From: an uncultured Bacteroidales bacterium
Lineage (GTDB): Bacteria; Bacteroidota; Bacteroidia; Bacteroidales; Marinilabiliaceae
NCBI GenBank assembly: GCA_937892255.1
Contig: CALAUL010000078.1
Span: 38,238-102,237 of the forward strand
Length of the DNA: 64,000 nucleotides
Reading direction: 5' to 3'
Under the pieces are notes generated by a model. The model worked only from the letters and a program-made list of their open reading frames with translations, made no database searches and was not told where the DNA came from. Shown in pieces: positions 51,610-62,074 of the stretch. Every line of letters begins with the position of its first letter. Position 1 is the first letter of the stretch. The translations under genes were made by a program, and so were the position numbers.

Positions 51610-53817
51610 TTAGTTGTTACGGTCACGACGCGGACGGTCATGTCCTCCTTCCTTGCGTTCACGTGGCTGACGTGCCGGTCGTTCTTGCCAACCTTCTGGC
51701 TTAGGAAGTAAATCTCTGCGTGAGAGACGCAACTTTCCTGTCTTAGCGTCAATCTCTTTCAAAAGGACCTCTATCTGGTCGCCCTCTTTAAGTTCATCAG
51801 CCGGATTTTCTATACGCTTCCAATCCATCTCTGACACGTGAAGAAGTCCATCACGACCCGGTAATATCTCTACGAATGCACCGAATGCCACGAGCGACTT
51901 GACAGTTCCTTTGTATGTCTTACCCTCTTCAGGAACAGCTACTATCTGGTTGATACGGTCAAGGGCTGCATCTATACTAACTTTATCTACAGCAGCGATA
52001 TTTACATACCCCTTATCATCTTTCTCTTCGATAGCTATTGTTGTACCTGTTGTTGCCTGTATATCTTGGATAATCTTACCACCCGGACCTATCACTGCTC
52101 CAATCATATCCTTAGGGATAGTAATAGTGATAATACGTGGTGCGTGTGGCTTGTAATCCTCACGTGGAGCCGGAATTGTCTCCTCTATGCAATTGAGGAT
52201 ATGCAAACGACCCAAACGTGCCTGCTCAAGAGCTTTGGCAAGTATCTCGTATGACAAACCATCGATCTTAATATCCATCTGTGTAGCTGTGATACCATCA
52301 CGTGTACCCGTCACCTTAAAGTCCATATCTCCAAGATGGTCCTCATCTCCCAAGATATCCGATAGCACACAATATTTATCAGATTCTGTGTCTGTAATAA
52401 GTCCCATAGCAATACCTGCAACAGGTTTCTTTATTTGCACTCCCGCATCCATAAGTGCCAATGTACCGGCACATACTGTTGCCATTGAAGACGAACCGTT
52501 AGACTCAAGTATATCTGATACAACACGTACTGTGTAAGGTATATCCTCAGGTATCATGCCTTTCAATGCACGTAAAGCAAGGTTTCCATGTCCTATCTCA
52601 CGACGGCCCACACCTCGTGGTGCTTTAGGATCATTTGTTGAGAATGGAGGGAAATTATAGTGCAACAAGAAACGCTCTGTTCCTTGTATCATTGCTTCGT
52701 CGATAAGTTTTTCATCAAGCTTTGTTCCAAGAGTCACAGTAGTAAGAGACTGTGTCTCACCTCGCGTAAAGATAGCTGAGCCATGAGGTCCTGGCAAATA
52801 TCCAACCTCACACCATATAGGACGTATCTCGTCCATCTTACGACCATCAAGACGCTGTGTCTCGTCCAACATCACTCGTCGTACTGCTTCTTTCTCAACA
52901 TCGTGGTAGTATCTCTTAATGAGAGCTGTTGGTATCTCTCCTTCAAAATCTTCCGGATAGTTGTTTGCTATAAACTCATCGCATATAGCAGAGAACATCT
53001 CACCTCGTTTTGCCTTACATGTGCAAGCTGACTTTGCTACGTCGTACGCTTTCTGATATGTCTGTTCTTTAACTTTCGCACGCAACTCTTCATCGTTTTC
53101 CTCGTGGCAATATTCACGCTTTGCTTTACCTATCATCTCAGAGAGTTCCATCTGCACCTTACAATGCTTCTTTATCTCTTCATGAGCAAACTTAAGAGCT
53201 TCAAGCATATCTGCTTCTGACACCTCATTCATCTCACCTTCTACCATACCGATATTGTCGTATGTAGCTCCTACCATGATATCCAAATCGGCACGCTCAA
53301 GTTCTTTTGGTGAAGGGTTGATTTTCAACTGACCATCAATACGTGCTACTCGCACTTCTGATATAGGTCCATTGAACGGAATATCTGATACTGCTATCGC
53401 TGCCGATGCTGCAAGACCTGCTAACGAATCTGGTAACACATCAGGATCTGCCGAAAAAAGTGTTATCGTCACAAATGTATCAGCATGATAGTCATCAGGA
53501 AATAATGGTCGCAATGCTCGGTCAACAAGACGTGCTATGAGTATCTCATAGTCCGAAGCCCTACCCTCACGACGAGTAAAGCCTCCCGGAAAACGTCCCG
53601 CTGATGCAAATTTCTCTTTATACTCTACTGTAAGTGGCATGAAGTCCGTATCTGGCTTCGCCTCCTGTGCGCTTGTAACGGCTGCAAGAAGATAGGTCCC
53701 CCCACATTTAACCATCACTGCACCATCTGCCTGCTTGGCTAATTTACCTGTCTCAATGGTGATAGTCCTTCCATCACCCAAGTCAATTACCTTTTCAATT
53801 GGTTCTGGTTTTACCAT
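51610..53817 (-). CDS. pnp: Polyribonucleotide nucleotidyltransferase
   Basis: A 735-aa 3'-5' phosphorolytic exoribonuclease. Two RNase PH domains (~1-230 and ~310-555; [21 protein letters not shown], and in the second [23 protein letters not shown]) are followed by KH ([12 protein letters not shown]) and S1 ([20 protein letters not shown]). The C-terminal tail is Arg/Pro-rich. It is encoded alone, with a TATCTTTG -7 element upstream (53861-53854). Confidence 0.97.
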   Translation of the reverse strand: MVKPEPIEKVIDLGDGRTITIETGKLAKQADGAVMVKCGGTYLLAAVTSAQEAKPDTDFMPLTVEYKEKFASAGRFPGGFTRREGRASDYEILIARLVDRALRPLFPDDYHADTFVTITLFSADPDVLPDSLAGLAASAAIAVSDIPFNGPISEVRVARIDGQLKINPSPKELERADLDIMVGATYDNIGMVEGEMNEVSEADMLEALKFAHEEIKKHCKVQMELSEMIGKAKREYCHEENDEELRAKVKEQTYQKAYDVAKSACTCKAKRGEMFSAICDEFIANNYPEDFEGEIPTALIKRYYHDVEKEAVRRVMLDETQRLDGRKMDEIRPIWCEVGYLPGPHGSAIFTRGETQSLTTVTLGTKLDEKLIDEAMIQGTERFLLHYNFPPFSTNDPKAPRGVGRREIGHGNLALRALKGMIPEDIPYTVRVVSDILESNGSSSMATVCAGTLALMDAGVQIKKPVAGIAMGLITDTESDKYCVLSDILGDEDHLGDMDFKVTGTRDGITATQMDIKIDGLSYEILAKALEQARLGRLHILNCIEETIPAPREDYKPHAPRIITITIPKDMIGAVIGPGGKIIQDIQATTGTTIAIEEKDDKGYVNIAAVDKVSIDAALDRINQIVAVPEEGKTYKGTVKSLVAFGAFVEILPGRDGLLHVSEMDWKRIENPADELKEGDQIEVLLKEIDAKTGKLRLSRRDLLPKPEGWQERPARQPRERKEGGHDRPRRDRNN

Positions 53818-53853
53818 GACTTATTTTCTTTCTTAATACTTTAAAATGTCGCC

Positions 53854-53861
53854 CAAAGATA
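53854..53861 (-). promoter_or_regulatory. -7 element of the pnp promoter
   Basis: Minus strand TATCTTTG; the -33 element is not clear. Confidence 0.45.
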
Positions 53862-54075
53862 GTATTATTTTTCATTCTTATTAGAAAACCCTCTTATTTT
53901 TTCGCCCAATTATTTGATTATGTCATACCGAGAAGGGTCTTTTCTCCATCTTTGGAACATTGCTTTTGATGATATTGGTGATTTATTAGGGATTAACAAA
54001 AACATGATTCGTCAAAGTGTAAACAATTTGCTGATACTCACTCTTAACACAGCAGGTTCTATAAATAAAAAAAAA

Positions 54076-54101
54076 GGACTTGCCTTTTCATTGACAAGTC
54101 C
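54076..54101 (-). terminator. Terminator of nhaD
   Basis: Minus strand GGACTTG/CAAGTCC stem with a 12-nt loop, followed by a long T run. Confidence 0.85.
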
Positions 54102-54123
54102 CTCTATATATTATGCCGTGATA

Positions 54124-55416
54124 TTATAGTAATGTAAACAAGAACTCCTGCAACATAAAGGCAAAGATACCCGCAATATAACCGATAAATACTATCCATG
54201 AGATATGTTTCATATACCATACAAACGATATCTTCTCAATTCCCATAGCTACAACTCCTGCAGCACTACCGATAATCAACATCGAACCACCAACTCCCGC
54301 ACAGTATGCCAACAACATCCAGAACAAACCATCTGGCTCATATACCATACCCATCGATGCATCATACATTCCCATAGCACTCGCAACAAGTGGAACATTA
54401 TCTACTATACTCGAAAGCACTCCTATCGCCCCTGTCACTACATATACATTGCCATTAGATACTTCATCAAGGAATTGACCTACTTGCTTAAGTACTCCAA
54501 CTTCCTGCAATGCTCCTACTGTCATCAAAATACCCAAAAAGAACATTATTGTCCCCAAGTCTATACGTGCTAATATCGAAATAACATGAGGATCTGTCGC
54601 ATAGTTTCGATCAAAGTGTATCTCCGTTATAACCCATAGTATACCCAATACTAACAACACACCAACAAACGGTGGCAATCCCGTCAACATCTTAAAGATA
54701 GGTACAAATACCAAACCTCCAACTCCTACATAAAAGACCACTCTCTCTTTCAATACACTTGCTACATGCGTCTGTTTCTCTTCCAAATGTGAGTCTATCT
54801 CTCTAAATTTAACTCTCAACCATCGACCCATAATAAACAACGGAACAAGAACACTTATTAAACTCGGCACAAACAAATGCGATATTACCGAACCACTCGA
54901 AACGAGACCTCTAATCCACAACATAATCGTCGTTACATCTCCTATAGGCGAAAAGGCTCCTCCTGAATTCGCAGCTAATACTACACATACAGCATATATC
55001 AATCTATATTGTCGTTTCTCTACTATCTTACTCAATACCATAAGCATGACAATTGTCGTTGTAAGGTTATCCAACAATGCCGACATGAAGAACGTAACAA
55101 GAGCCACCCTCCACATCAAGGCTTTAGCACTGCGCGTCTTCAACTTGTCACTCACAAATTTAAAACCTCCATACGCATCTACTATCTCAACTATAGTCAT
55201 CGCTCCCATAAGAAAAAATAAGATCTCCCCTACATCACTCATATGATGAAGCAATTGTGTATGAAGCAAATCCGGCGGTGCCATCATACTATACACTACC
55301 CAAGTTGAAGCAAACATCAATAATGCAATAGCCGCCTTATTGACTTTTAGAACATGCTCACAGGCTATCAACGCATAGCCGAGAACAAACAGAATCACGA
55401 TTACCGCTGTACACAT
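54124..55416 (-). CDS. nhaD: Sodium:proton antiporter NhaD
   Basis: A 430-aa inner-membrane protein with about 12 helices. NhaD/ArsB features include LDNLTTTIVMLMVL, VVLAANSGGAFSPIGDVTTIMLW and SSIVDNVPLVASAMGMY. It exchanges Na+ or Li+ for protons. The mid-protein region AEIL-like VAEIL is replaced by VGEILFFLMGAMTIVEIVD. Transcribed alone and ended by a strong terminator. Confidence 0.9.
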   Translation of the reverse strand: MCTAVIVILFVLGYALIACEHVLKVNKAAIALLMFASTWVVYSMMAPPDLLHTQLLHHMSDVGEILFFLMGAMTIVEIVDAYGGFKFVSDKLKTRSAKALMWRVALVTFFMSALLDNLTTTIVMLMVLSKIVEKRQYRLIYAVCVVLAANSGGAFSPIGDVTTIMLWIRGLVSSGSVISHLFVPSLISVLVPLFIMGRWLRVKFREIDSHLEEKQTHVASVLKERVVFYVGVGGLVFVPIFKMLTGLPPFVGVLLVLGILWVITEIHFDRNYATDPHVISILARIDLGTIMFFLGILMTVGALQEVGVLKQVGQFLDEVSNGNVYVVTGAIGVLSSIVDNVPLVASAMGMYDASMGMVYEPDGLFWMLLAYCAGVGGSMLIIGSAAGVVAMGIEKISFVWYMKHISWIVFIGYIAGIFAFMLQEFLFTLL

Positions 55417-55818
55417 AATGATTTATTTTATGTTTCACATTACAAATAAAACACTATTTTCCCATTACGCAAAATAAATCTTTTGGTTTTCTTAACATTT
55501 TCTCGTTCTATTTTTATAACTATCATTCTCATTGTTTTTTACAACATATTTTGCTTTGTTGGTTTTATTTCTCATTGCTGATACGATTTATATCATTAGC
55601 CTTTTACACCTTCTTTGAAAGAATAATGACCATCTCAATATAACAAATAATAAGCAGTTTGTATTTAAAGTTCTAACATTCGTCCTTTTTAATTTGAGGA
55701 CATTACTTTGTGTAACACTGATCTATGTACCCTAAGTATGTTTACACAAACAAAGAGCGTGCAACTATCTTGAGTCACACACTCTTTATTATCAAACTAT
55801 TTTGTTCGTTTATCTATC
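55417..55818. other. Intergenic region between dnaK and nhaD
   Basis: AT-rich, no gene seen. It holds a terminator-like hairpin at 55752-55787 for dnaK and T-rich sequence. Confidence 0.5.
55752..55787 (-). terminator. Terminator-like hairpin after dnaK
   Basis: Stem AAAGAGCGTG/CACACTCTTT on the plus strand (9 of 10 pairs), followed on the minus strand by a TTTGTTTG tract. Confidence 0.5.
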
Positions 55819-57714
55819 TTACTTCACTTCCTCGAAATCAACGTCTGTCACATCATCACCTGCCTTTTGACCATTCTGATTTGTCTGCTGGGCATCTGCT
55901 CCCGGCTGTCCGGCTCCGGCATTGTACATCTCTTGTGATGCTGCCTGGAACACAGTGTTAAGCTCTGCCATAGCTGTGTCGATAGCAGCAAGATCTTGAT
56001 TCTTATGTGCCTCCTTCAACTTCTCCAATGCAGCTTCGATAGGAGCTTTTTTGTCTGCCGGAATCTTATCTCCATACTCCTTTAGACTCTTCTCTGTCTG
56101 GAATATCATTGAGTCGGCTTGATTGATTTTCTCTACGCGCTCTTTTGCTGCCTTATCTGCTTCTGCATTAGCCTCAGCCTCTGCTTTCATGCGCTTGATT
56201 TCGTCGTCTGACAAGCCCGATGAAGCTTCGATACGAATTGACTGCTCCTTGCCTGTTGCTTTATCTTGCGCCTTAACATTCAAAATACCATTTGCATCGA
56301 TATCAAATGTCACCTCAATCTGTGGCACACCGCGTGGTGCTGGTGGTATATTTGAGAGGTTGAACTGACCAATGCTCTTATTCTGACTTGCCATAGGACG
56401 CTCGCCCTGAAGTACGTGAATTGTTACTTCTGGTTGGTTGTCTGTAGCTGTTGAGAATATCTGCGACTTCTTTGTAGGAATTGTCGTGTTTGCATCAATA
56501 AGACGTGTCATCACACCACCCATTGTCTCGATACCAAGTGAAAGCGGTGTTACGTCCAAAAGAAGAACGTCCTTCACTTCTCCGGTAAGCACTGCTCCCT
56601 GAATAGCTGCTCCGATAGCTACAACTTCATCTGGGTTAACGCCCTTTGAAGGGGCTTTGCCGAAGAATTTCTCTACCGCTGCCTGGATAGCCGGAATACG
56701 TGTAGAACCACCTACAAGGATAACTTCATCAATGTCACTTACCGAAAGACCGGCACTCTCAAGTGCTGAACGACATGGAGCGATAGTGCGTTGCACAAGG
56801 TTGTCAACCAATGCCTCGAACTTAGCTCGTGTAAGGGTTGTCACAAGGTGCTTAGGTACACCATTTACAGGCATAATATATGGAAGATTGATCTCCGTAG
56901 AAGTTGTAGATGAAAGCTCAATCTTAGCCTTTTCTGCAGCCTCTTTCAATCGCTGAAGCGCCATAGGATCCTGACGAAGATCTACACCCTCTGCACTCTT
57001 AAATTCATCTGCCAAATAATCTATAATAGCCTGATCAAAGTCATCACCTCCAAGGTGTGTATCACCCTCTGTTGCCTTCACTTCAAATACACCATCTCCA
57101 AGTTCAAGGATTGACACGTCATGAGTACCGCCACCACAGTCGAATACTACAATCTTCATGTCGTTTGACTTCTTGTCCAAACCGTAAGCAAGTGCAGCAG
57201 CTGTTGGTTCGTTTACGATACGACGTACAGTAAGACCTGCTATTTCTCCAGCCTCCTTTGTCGCCTGACGTTGTGAATCGTTGAAGTACGCAGGCACTGT
57301 GATAACCGCCTCTGTAACGTCCTGACCGAGATATTCTTCTGCTGTCTTCTTCATCTTCTGAAGTATCATTGCTGAAATCTCTTGTGGTGTATAGAGACGT
57401 CCATCGATGTCAACACGCGGTGTGTTGTTGTCGCCTTTTGCCACTTTGTAAGGTACGCGTGCAATCTCTTTTGCTACCGAGTCAAAGCTCTCTCCCATGA
57501 AACGTTTGATTGAGTATACTGTTTTGTTTGGGTTTGTAACAGCCTGACGCTTTGCCGGGTCACCTATCTTACGCTCTCCACCTTCGATGAATGCTACCAC
57601 TGACGGTGTTGTACGCTTGCCTTCTGAATTTGTAATTACAACCGGCTCATTGCCTTCCATAACTGATACACATGAGTTGGTTGTTCCTAAGTCGATACCA
57701 ATAATCTTTCCCAT
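55819..57714 (-). CDS. dnaK: Molecular chaperone DnaK (Hsp70)
   Basis: A 631-aa Hsp70. It starts [18 protein letters not shown]; the ATPase domain includes [34 protein letters not shown] (the usual DLGGGTFD, here with Cys and His) and VGGSTRIPA; the substrate-binding domain begins [17 protein letters not shown]; the tail ends [11 protein letters not shown]. The frame runs 49 codons further upstream without similarity. Upstream lie a sigma-54-like core (57800-57785) and four TGACA-N3-TGTCA-type dyads, the same arrangement as htpG. No dnaJ or grpE is adjacent. Confidence 0.98.
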   Translation of the reverse strand: MGKIIGIDLGTTNSCVSVMEGNEPVVITNSEGKRTTPSVVAFIEGGERKIGDPAKRQAVTNPNKTVYSIKRFMGESFDSVAKEIARVPYKVAKGDNNTPRVDIDGRLYTPQEISAMILQKMKKTAEEYLGQDVTEAVITVPAYFNDSQRQATKEAGEIAGLTVRRIVNEPTAAALAYGLDKKSNDMKIVVFDCGGGTHDVSILELGDGVFEVKATEGDTHLGGDDFDQAIIDYLADEFKSAEGVDLRQDPMALQRLKEAAEKAKIELSSTTSTEINLPYIMPVNGVPKHLVTTLTRAKFEALVDNLVQRTIAPCRSALESAGLSVSDIDEVILVGGSTRIPAIQAAVEKFFGKAPSKGVNPDEVVAIGAAIQGAVLTGEVKDVLLLDVTPLSLGIETMGGVMTRLIDANTTIPTKKSQIFSTATDNQPEVTIHVLQGERPMASQNKSIGQFNLSNIPPAPRGVPQIEVTFDIDANGILNVKAQDKATGKEQSIRIEASSGLSDDEIKRMKAEAEANAEADKAAKERVEKINQADSMIFQTEKSLKEYGDKIPADKKAPIEAALEKLKEAHKNQDLAAIDTAMAELNTVFQAASQEMYNAGAGQPGADAQQTNQNGQKAGDDVTDVDFEEVK

Positions 57715-57784
57715 TGTTGTTATTTTTTTATTTGTTATTATTCTTTTTTCAAAACTCGTTTTTGAGTTCTCCGCTGTATAATTA

Positions 57785-57801
57785 TCAAACACCGTGCCAA
57801 A
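57785..57801 (-). promoter_or_regulatory. Sigma-54-like promoter core of dnaK
   Basis: Minus strand TTGGCACG (57800-57793), GTGT, TTGA (57788-57785). The layout and the -12 GA variant are the same as at htpG. The expected start near 57774 gives a leader of about 60 nt. Confidence 0.52.
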
Positions 57802-57832
57802 CTCTTTTTTCTGACTTTTTTTGCCCCGAACA

Positions 57833-57918
57833 TGACATAATGTCACTTTTTCGTTTCTCAAAATGACATATTGTCACCCCCGAAGTGACATATTGTCATC
57901 TCAGATGACATTTTGTAC
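57833..57918 (-). promoter_or_regulatory. Four-site TGACA-N3-TGTCA operator/enhancer array of dnaK
   Basis: Sites at 57833-57845, 57864-57876 and 57886-57898 have perfect arms; 57906-57918 has a full left arm and a degenerate right arm. Start-to-start spacings are 31, 22 and 20 bp, close to whole helical turns. The array lies about 60-145 bp upstream of the expected transcription start. Confidence 0.75.
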
Positions 57919-57932
57919 ATGCCTAACGCCTT

Positions 57933-59387
57933 TCAACGTTTCCAAAATCCTCGTGTAAATAAAAGAATGACAGTATATATCTCCAAACGACCTATGAGCA
58001 TAAGTATTGTCATTGTCAACTTCGCTATCGGATCAAGATCACACAACGAACCCGATGGTCCATAGTCCCCTATACCCGTCCCTATATTACCTAGACTATT
58101 TGCTATAAGACCAAAAGAATCATCAAGACCATAACCTAAAAGCCCCATTATTATAAGACCTACAAGCAATATAAAAAAATACAATAACACAAAGACCATT
58201 ATAGCATGAACTTCCTCTCGCCCAACTCCTTTACCATTATACCTAACAGGTACAACAGCGGTCGGATGCATAGCACGCTTTAATTCACCCATGATACTTC
58301 TAAAAACAATAATGTGACGCATTATTTTTATCGAACCACTCGTAGAGCCAGTACAAGCCCCACTTACCAACAAAAGAGCAACAAAAATAAGCGTTGGTGA
58401 AGACCATAACATATAATCACATGTATAAAAACCCGTTCCAGTCATTATGGATATCACCTGAAAAAATGAATCTCGCAAACAATTCTCCAATGACCAATAT
58501 TTATCATCCGTATAATTGATTGTAGCTAATATCAATGATACAATAAAGATAATAAAAAGAAATCCCCTCAACTCATCATCTCCAATTATACGATCAAATT
58601 TTCGTTTCAACAGCATATAATACATCGTAAAATTCACTCCTCCTAAAAACATAAACACCATGACTACATACTCTATATATGCTGACTCATAATAACCAAT
58701 ACTCTCATTATAGACCGAAAAACCACCCGTAGAGATAGAACTAAATGAATGACACAACGACTCAAAAAAATTCATATCTCCAAGCATCAACAACACCACC
58801 TGCAATATCGTCAACACCAAATATATTATCCACATAAATTTAGCTATTTCTTTTACCTTTGGATGTATCCTCTCAAAACGAGACACAGATGTCTCTGCCG
58901 AAAACATCTGTGTGTTCCCCATACCAAAAGCTGGCAATATGACTATAGATAACGCTATAACACCCAAACCACCAATCCATTGTGTCAAACATCGCCAAAA
59001 GAGTATCCCTTTCAACGAATGCGCACAATCCCTCAACATCGTCGAACCCGTCGTAGTAAAGCCTGACATCGCTTCAAAGAAAGCATCTATAAAATTATCA
59101 AATGTTCCCGTCAAAATAAATGGCAAAACACCAAAGAGAGAAACAAAAAGCCAAACCATTGTCACTATAATAAAACTATCTTGCTTGGATATATGTCTAC
59201 CATGATTGCGCGCAAACAAAGCCATTGCTCCTCCAACAATTGATGTAATAACCGCCGAATAGATAAACTGCAAATATTCTGGTTCATCATATATTGCCGA
59301 AACAATAGCTGGCAATAGCATCATCAGACTCTCCATCAAAAGTAAAGAGCCTACTATGTATATTATAAGTTTAACATTGGTCTGCAT
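57933..59387 (-). CDS. trkH: Trk-type potassium uptake protein TrkH
   Basis: A 484-aa inner-membrane K+ channel/transporter with four pore repeats, e.g. AMSGFTTTGSTML, SFSSISTGGFSVYN, SIMTGTGFYTCDY and NSLGNIGTGIGDYGPSG. It depends on a TrkA-type RCK partner, not found here. It starts about 40 bp after the AlkD-like gene. The stop is 15 bp from the dnaK enhancer-like array. Confidence 0.92.
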   Translation of the reverse strand: MQTNVKLIIYIVGSLLLMESLMMLLPAIVSAIYDEPEYLQFIYSAVITSIVGGAMALFARNHGRHISKQDSFIIVTMVWLFVSLFGVLPFILTGTFDNFIDAFFEAMSGFTTTGSTMLRDCAHSLKGILFWRCLTQWIGGLGVIALSIVILPAFGMGNTQMFSAETSVSRFERIHPKVKEIAKFMWIIYLVLTILQVVLLMLGDMNFFESLCHSFSSISTGGFSVYNESIGYYESAYIEYVVMVFMFLGGVNFTMYYMLLKRKFDRIIGDDELRGFLFIIFIVSLILATINYTDDKYWSLENCLRDSFFQVISIMTGTGFYTCDYMLWSSPTLIFVALLLVSGACTGSTSGSIKIMRHIIVFRSIMGELKRAMHPTAVVPVRYNGKGVGREEVHAIMVFVLLYFFILLVGLIIMGLLGYGLDDSFGLIANSLGNIGTGIGDYGPSGSLCDLDPIAKLTMTILMLIGRLEIYTVILLFTRGFWKR

Positions 59388-59428
59388 AATGTAAATAATA
59401 ACAACTCAACTTATTCTCTTTCCATCCG

Positions 59429-60112
59429 TTATATACGCATCGACTTCAATAGCTGTTTTCTGTCACTTGATATACGAAAACTCTCACAAGCTTTTTGAAT
59501 AGTCTTATTATGTATCCACTTATCCAATTTCTTACTCTCTATCAATGGCAACGTCTTTTCCCACTGCTTAATAAGCGCAAAAGAATAATACCACGCTATA
59601 GCCATACGAACATAATAATCTTCTGATTTGATACGATTTATCTCATCAAAAACTCTCTCATCAAAGTTCTCATCCAAAAAATATTGCAAATGCACAACAA
59701 CAGCAAAACGAATAGTATATACATTTTCCGAAAACATCCATTCGCTACATTTAGCTTTCACCTGTTCTGGATACTTAGCAAATAACTTTGGACTCATCGT
59801 ATCACATACTGCCCAATTATTTACATATGGTAAAAAGCGTTCTACTTCCGATAATATATCTTCAATAGGTGCTTTCATTCTCTCCAACAGATAACCATGT
59901 AGCAGATTTTCTTCATGATAATAATGAGGCAATACAGACATATAGTCTTGTCTCACATCTGTAAGAACAGAAATTTTCTTAGCTATTTTACGCAACTGTG
60001 GCACTCGCACTCCTATAACTCTCTCTGGTGCCAATCCTGGAACAAACTTAATAGACTTGAGCCCAAATTCCAAATCTTGAAGCGCAAACAACTCTTTCTT
60101 AATATCCATCAC
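59429..60112 (-). CDS. DNA alkylation repair protein, AlkD-like
   Basis: A 227-aa HEAT-repeat protein of the DNA_alkylation family. Marks: VIGVRVPQLRKIAKKI, HYYHEENLLHGYLL, FLPYVNNWAVCDTMSPK (WxxCD) and ESEDYYVRMAIAWYYS-like KSEDYYVRMAIAWYYSFAL. Such proteins excise alkylated purines without base flipping. It may share a transcript with the gene upstream (10-bp gap). Confidence 0.85.
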   Translation of the reverse strand: MMDIKKELFALQDLEFGLKSIKFVPGLAPERVIGVRVPQLRKIAKKISVLTDVRQDYMSVLPHYYHEENLLHGYLLERMKAPIEDILSEVERFLPYVNNWAVCDTMSPKLFAKYPEQVKAKCSEWMFSENVYTIRFAVVVHLQYFLDENFDERVFDEINRIKSEDYYVRMAIAWYYSFALIKQWEKTLPLIESKKLDKWIHNKTIQKACESFRISSDRKQLLKSMRI

Positions 60113-60121
60113 AATTATTTC

Positions 60122-61282
60122 TTATCCTTGTACAATTCCCCATGCTCCATAGTTGTATCCCAACGATGAAAGCCTAAAAAAACCACACTCAATTCTATTT
60201 TTATCATCTAATACCAAGGGGAAACGAGAATCCATCTCCTTGCAAAATCTTGCCCACGACATAGCATTATCAAATTGTTCTATTTGCCACGTCGCTTTTA
60301 CTTTCGGCGAAAAACATCTCGCAACTGACAAATTGATATTACCCATTGTATGACGCATATTGACCTCCGTACATATGCGCACCTTTCGCTCTCCACGCTT
60401 ATCATTATAAACCATTCCATCTACGCCTATTTTCCCTATATATTTCTCAACCCAATTCAATCTACTCATAGCCTCAATAAGAATCTGCCCAACCTCTTGC
60501 TCCTCTTCTCTTGTCAATATATTTTGTCCTATCAATTCCTTTCCAAAACGTCCAGCTTCATCTGCTTCAAAATAGTTCGTACCAAGATACTCTATTCTAC
60601 CATCTTCATATATCTCAATAAGCGTTGTAAATTCACCCAATCGCTTATAAAACGGCTCACAAACAACTCCTCCATCATGACGTATCTTACCTCGAGCCCA
60701 TACTATAGCTGGCTCAATATGACATTGTTCTCTAACCAATTGCACTCCCCTACCCGATGAACTCCAAAGACTCTTAACCACACAATTACCCATCTTCACA
60801 CGACGTTCCATAATATCTCTTTCTGTTACTAAAACCGACCTCTCCTCTATATCATATTGTTTCAAATTATTTCTTCCTTGGCATAGTCTACACACTGTAT
60901 CTTCAAGCACAACAGACAACTCTCGGGAAAAAAAACATCGCATCAAATCCGTATATTGTTCAGATTTATGCTTTAGTCCATAACTATAATACAACTGCCT
61001 ACTACCCCCCCATGGAATAAGTATAGCACCATCTTTGATTAAAGATATTGCATCATTCTTACTAACGAACTGAGGCAAGTAGACACCACGCTCTTTCCAA
61101 AACAAAAGCAACTCATCATCAGGAGCCTCTCCAACAACATAGTCACCTTCTTGCGAAATAAACATCATCAACGACGACATTGCTCTCTCAAACTCCTGTA
61201 GTCTAAGAGGTGGCTGATAACTGACACTATTGTTCTGCACAGCCATTTCGCATGTTGGATTGTACACCAATACCCTTTTCAT
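60122..61282 (-). CDS. Hypothetical ATP-grasp-like protein
   Basis: A 386-aa protein. The start KRVLVYNPTCEMAVQNN with SYQPP, the centre VVKSLWSSSGRGVQLV and the end TEVNMRHTMGNINLS resemble a Bacteroidota-specific ATP-grasp-like family of unknown function. Lys in VVKSLWS and Glu/Asn in EVNMR fit ATP and metal binding. A CRLCQGRNN segment near 138 could bind zinc, but too few cysteines are seen. The ATG at 61282 is used; the frame continues to a TTG at 61291. Confidence 0.65.
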   Translation of the reverse strand: MKRVLVYNPTCEMAVQNNSVSYQPPLRLQEFERAMSSLMMFISQEGDYVVGEAPDDELLLFWKERGVYLPQFVSKNDAISLIKDGAILIPWGGSRQLYYSYGLKHKSEQYTDLMRCFFSRELSVVLEDTVCRLCQGRNNLKQYDIEERSVLVTERDIMERRVKMGNCVVKSLWSSSGRGVQLVREQCHIEPAIVWARGKIRHDGGVVCEPFYKRLGEFTTLIEIYEDGRIEYLGTNYFEADEAGRFGKELIGQNILTREEEQEVGQILIEAMSRLNWVEKYIGKIGVDGMVYNDKRGERKVRICTEVNMRHTMGNINLSVARCFSPKVKATWQIEQFDNAMSWARFCKEMDSRFPLVLDDKNRIECGFFRLSSLGYNYGAWGIVQG

Positions 61283-61373
61283 CGAACGCAAAAATAAGAA
61301 TAATCACTCAATAAACAGTTCTTTTAACCACGGATTTTTAATTTGATTATTGGGTAAAAAATTATTCTTGCTA

Positions 61374-61439
61374 ATTGCAATACCTCTGCATACCCTTTGC
61401 AAAGGCACTGCAGTGTCATTGCAGTGTCATCGCTGTGAG
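61374..61439. repeat. Six-unit 11-bp tandem array (NNTGCANNNNC)
   Basis: Units: ATTGCAATACC, TCTGCATACCC, TTTGCAAAGGC, ACTGCAGTGTC, ATTGCAGTGTC, ATCGCTGTGAG. The core TGCA is kept in five. Period is exactly 11 bp. Confidence 0.7.
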
Positions 61440-61502
61440 TATATTTAACTATGTAAATTACCACATCGTCATACAGTCCCACCAAAATAAATCATTTACG
61501 TT

Positions 61503-61843
61503 TCGTTTAAACACCATTTAAACGACATTTAAACGGCATTTAGCGACACCATAGGTACACCATAGGTACACCATAGATACACCATAGGTTCACCATAGGT
61601 ACACCATAGATACACCATAGGTTCACCATAGGTACACCATAGGCTCACCATAGGTTCACCGTAGGTACACCATAGATACATCATAGGTACACCATAGGTT
61701 CACCATAGGCTCACCATAGGTACACCGTAGGTACACCATAGGCTCACCATAGATACACCGTAGGTACATCATAGGCTCACCATAGGTACACCATAGGCTC
61801 ACCGTAGATACACCATAGGCTCACCGTAGGTACATCATAGGTA
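61503..61843. repeat. Thirty-one-unit 11-bp tandem array (TTTAAACG then CACCATAGGTA)
   Basis: Four units of the NCATTTAAACG type (61503-61546) pass in phase into 27 units of consensus CAYCRTAGRYW (61547-61843). There are no length errors across 27 units; substitutions are limited mainly to positions 3, 5, 9, 10 and 11. TAG in every unit makes it noncoding. Direct repeats this short without spacers are not a CRISPR. Confidence 0.93.
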
Positions 61844-62043
61844 CACCTATCTGCCGACAGGCAGGACATAAGAACAAAAACACAAAAGCACCAATTATTT
61901 TAGCGGACAGTAATAGTTCTTTTAGCATTTTATTCTTTACCATTTACAACTAAAACCACTTTTTATTGCAAAAAAAATATAACTAACAATCAGAACAATA
62001 ACCAATATCTAATCCTTTTCACTTCAAAAAATAGCAAAATATA

Positions 62044-62074
62044 TTTGCATTAATAAAAAAAGTCTCTACCTTTG
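62044..62074 (+). promoter_or_regulatory. Promoter of tRNA-Asp (copy 2)
   Basis: TTTG (62044-62047), 19 nt, TACCTTTG (62067-62074), followed by GCACTCGTTA as at tRNA-Lys. Confidence 0.75.

Larger units (their letters stand above)
53818..54123. other. Intergenic region between nhaD and pnp
   Basis: It contains the pnp -7 element and the nhaD terminator. A 71-codon open frame on the plus strand (53914-54129) runs through the terminator and is judged spurious. Confidence 0.5.

Noticed and set aside
53914..54129. 71-codon plus-strand frame between pnp and nhaD
   Set aside because: It runs through the nhaD terminator and into the nhaD 3' end.
57715..57932. CIRCE (HrcA) operator upstream of dnaK
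   Set aside because: The dyads are TGACA-N3-TGTCA; no TTAGCACTC-N9-GAGTGCTAA is present here or upstream of htpG.
61547..61843. Possible CRISPR array
   Set aside because: Direct 11-bp units without spacers and no cas genes; this is a simple tandem repeat.
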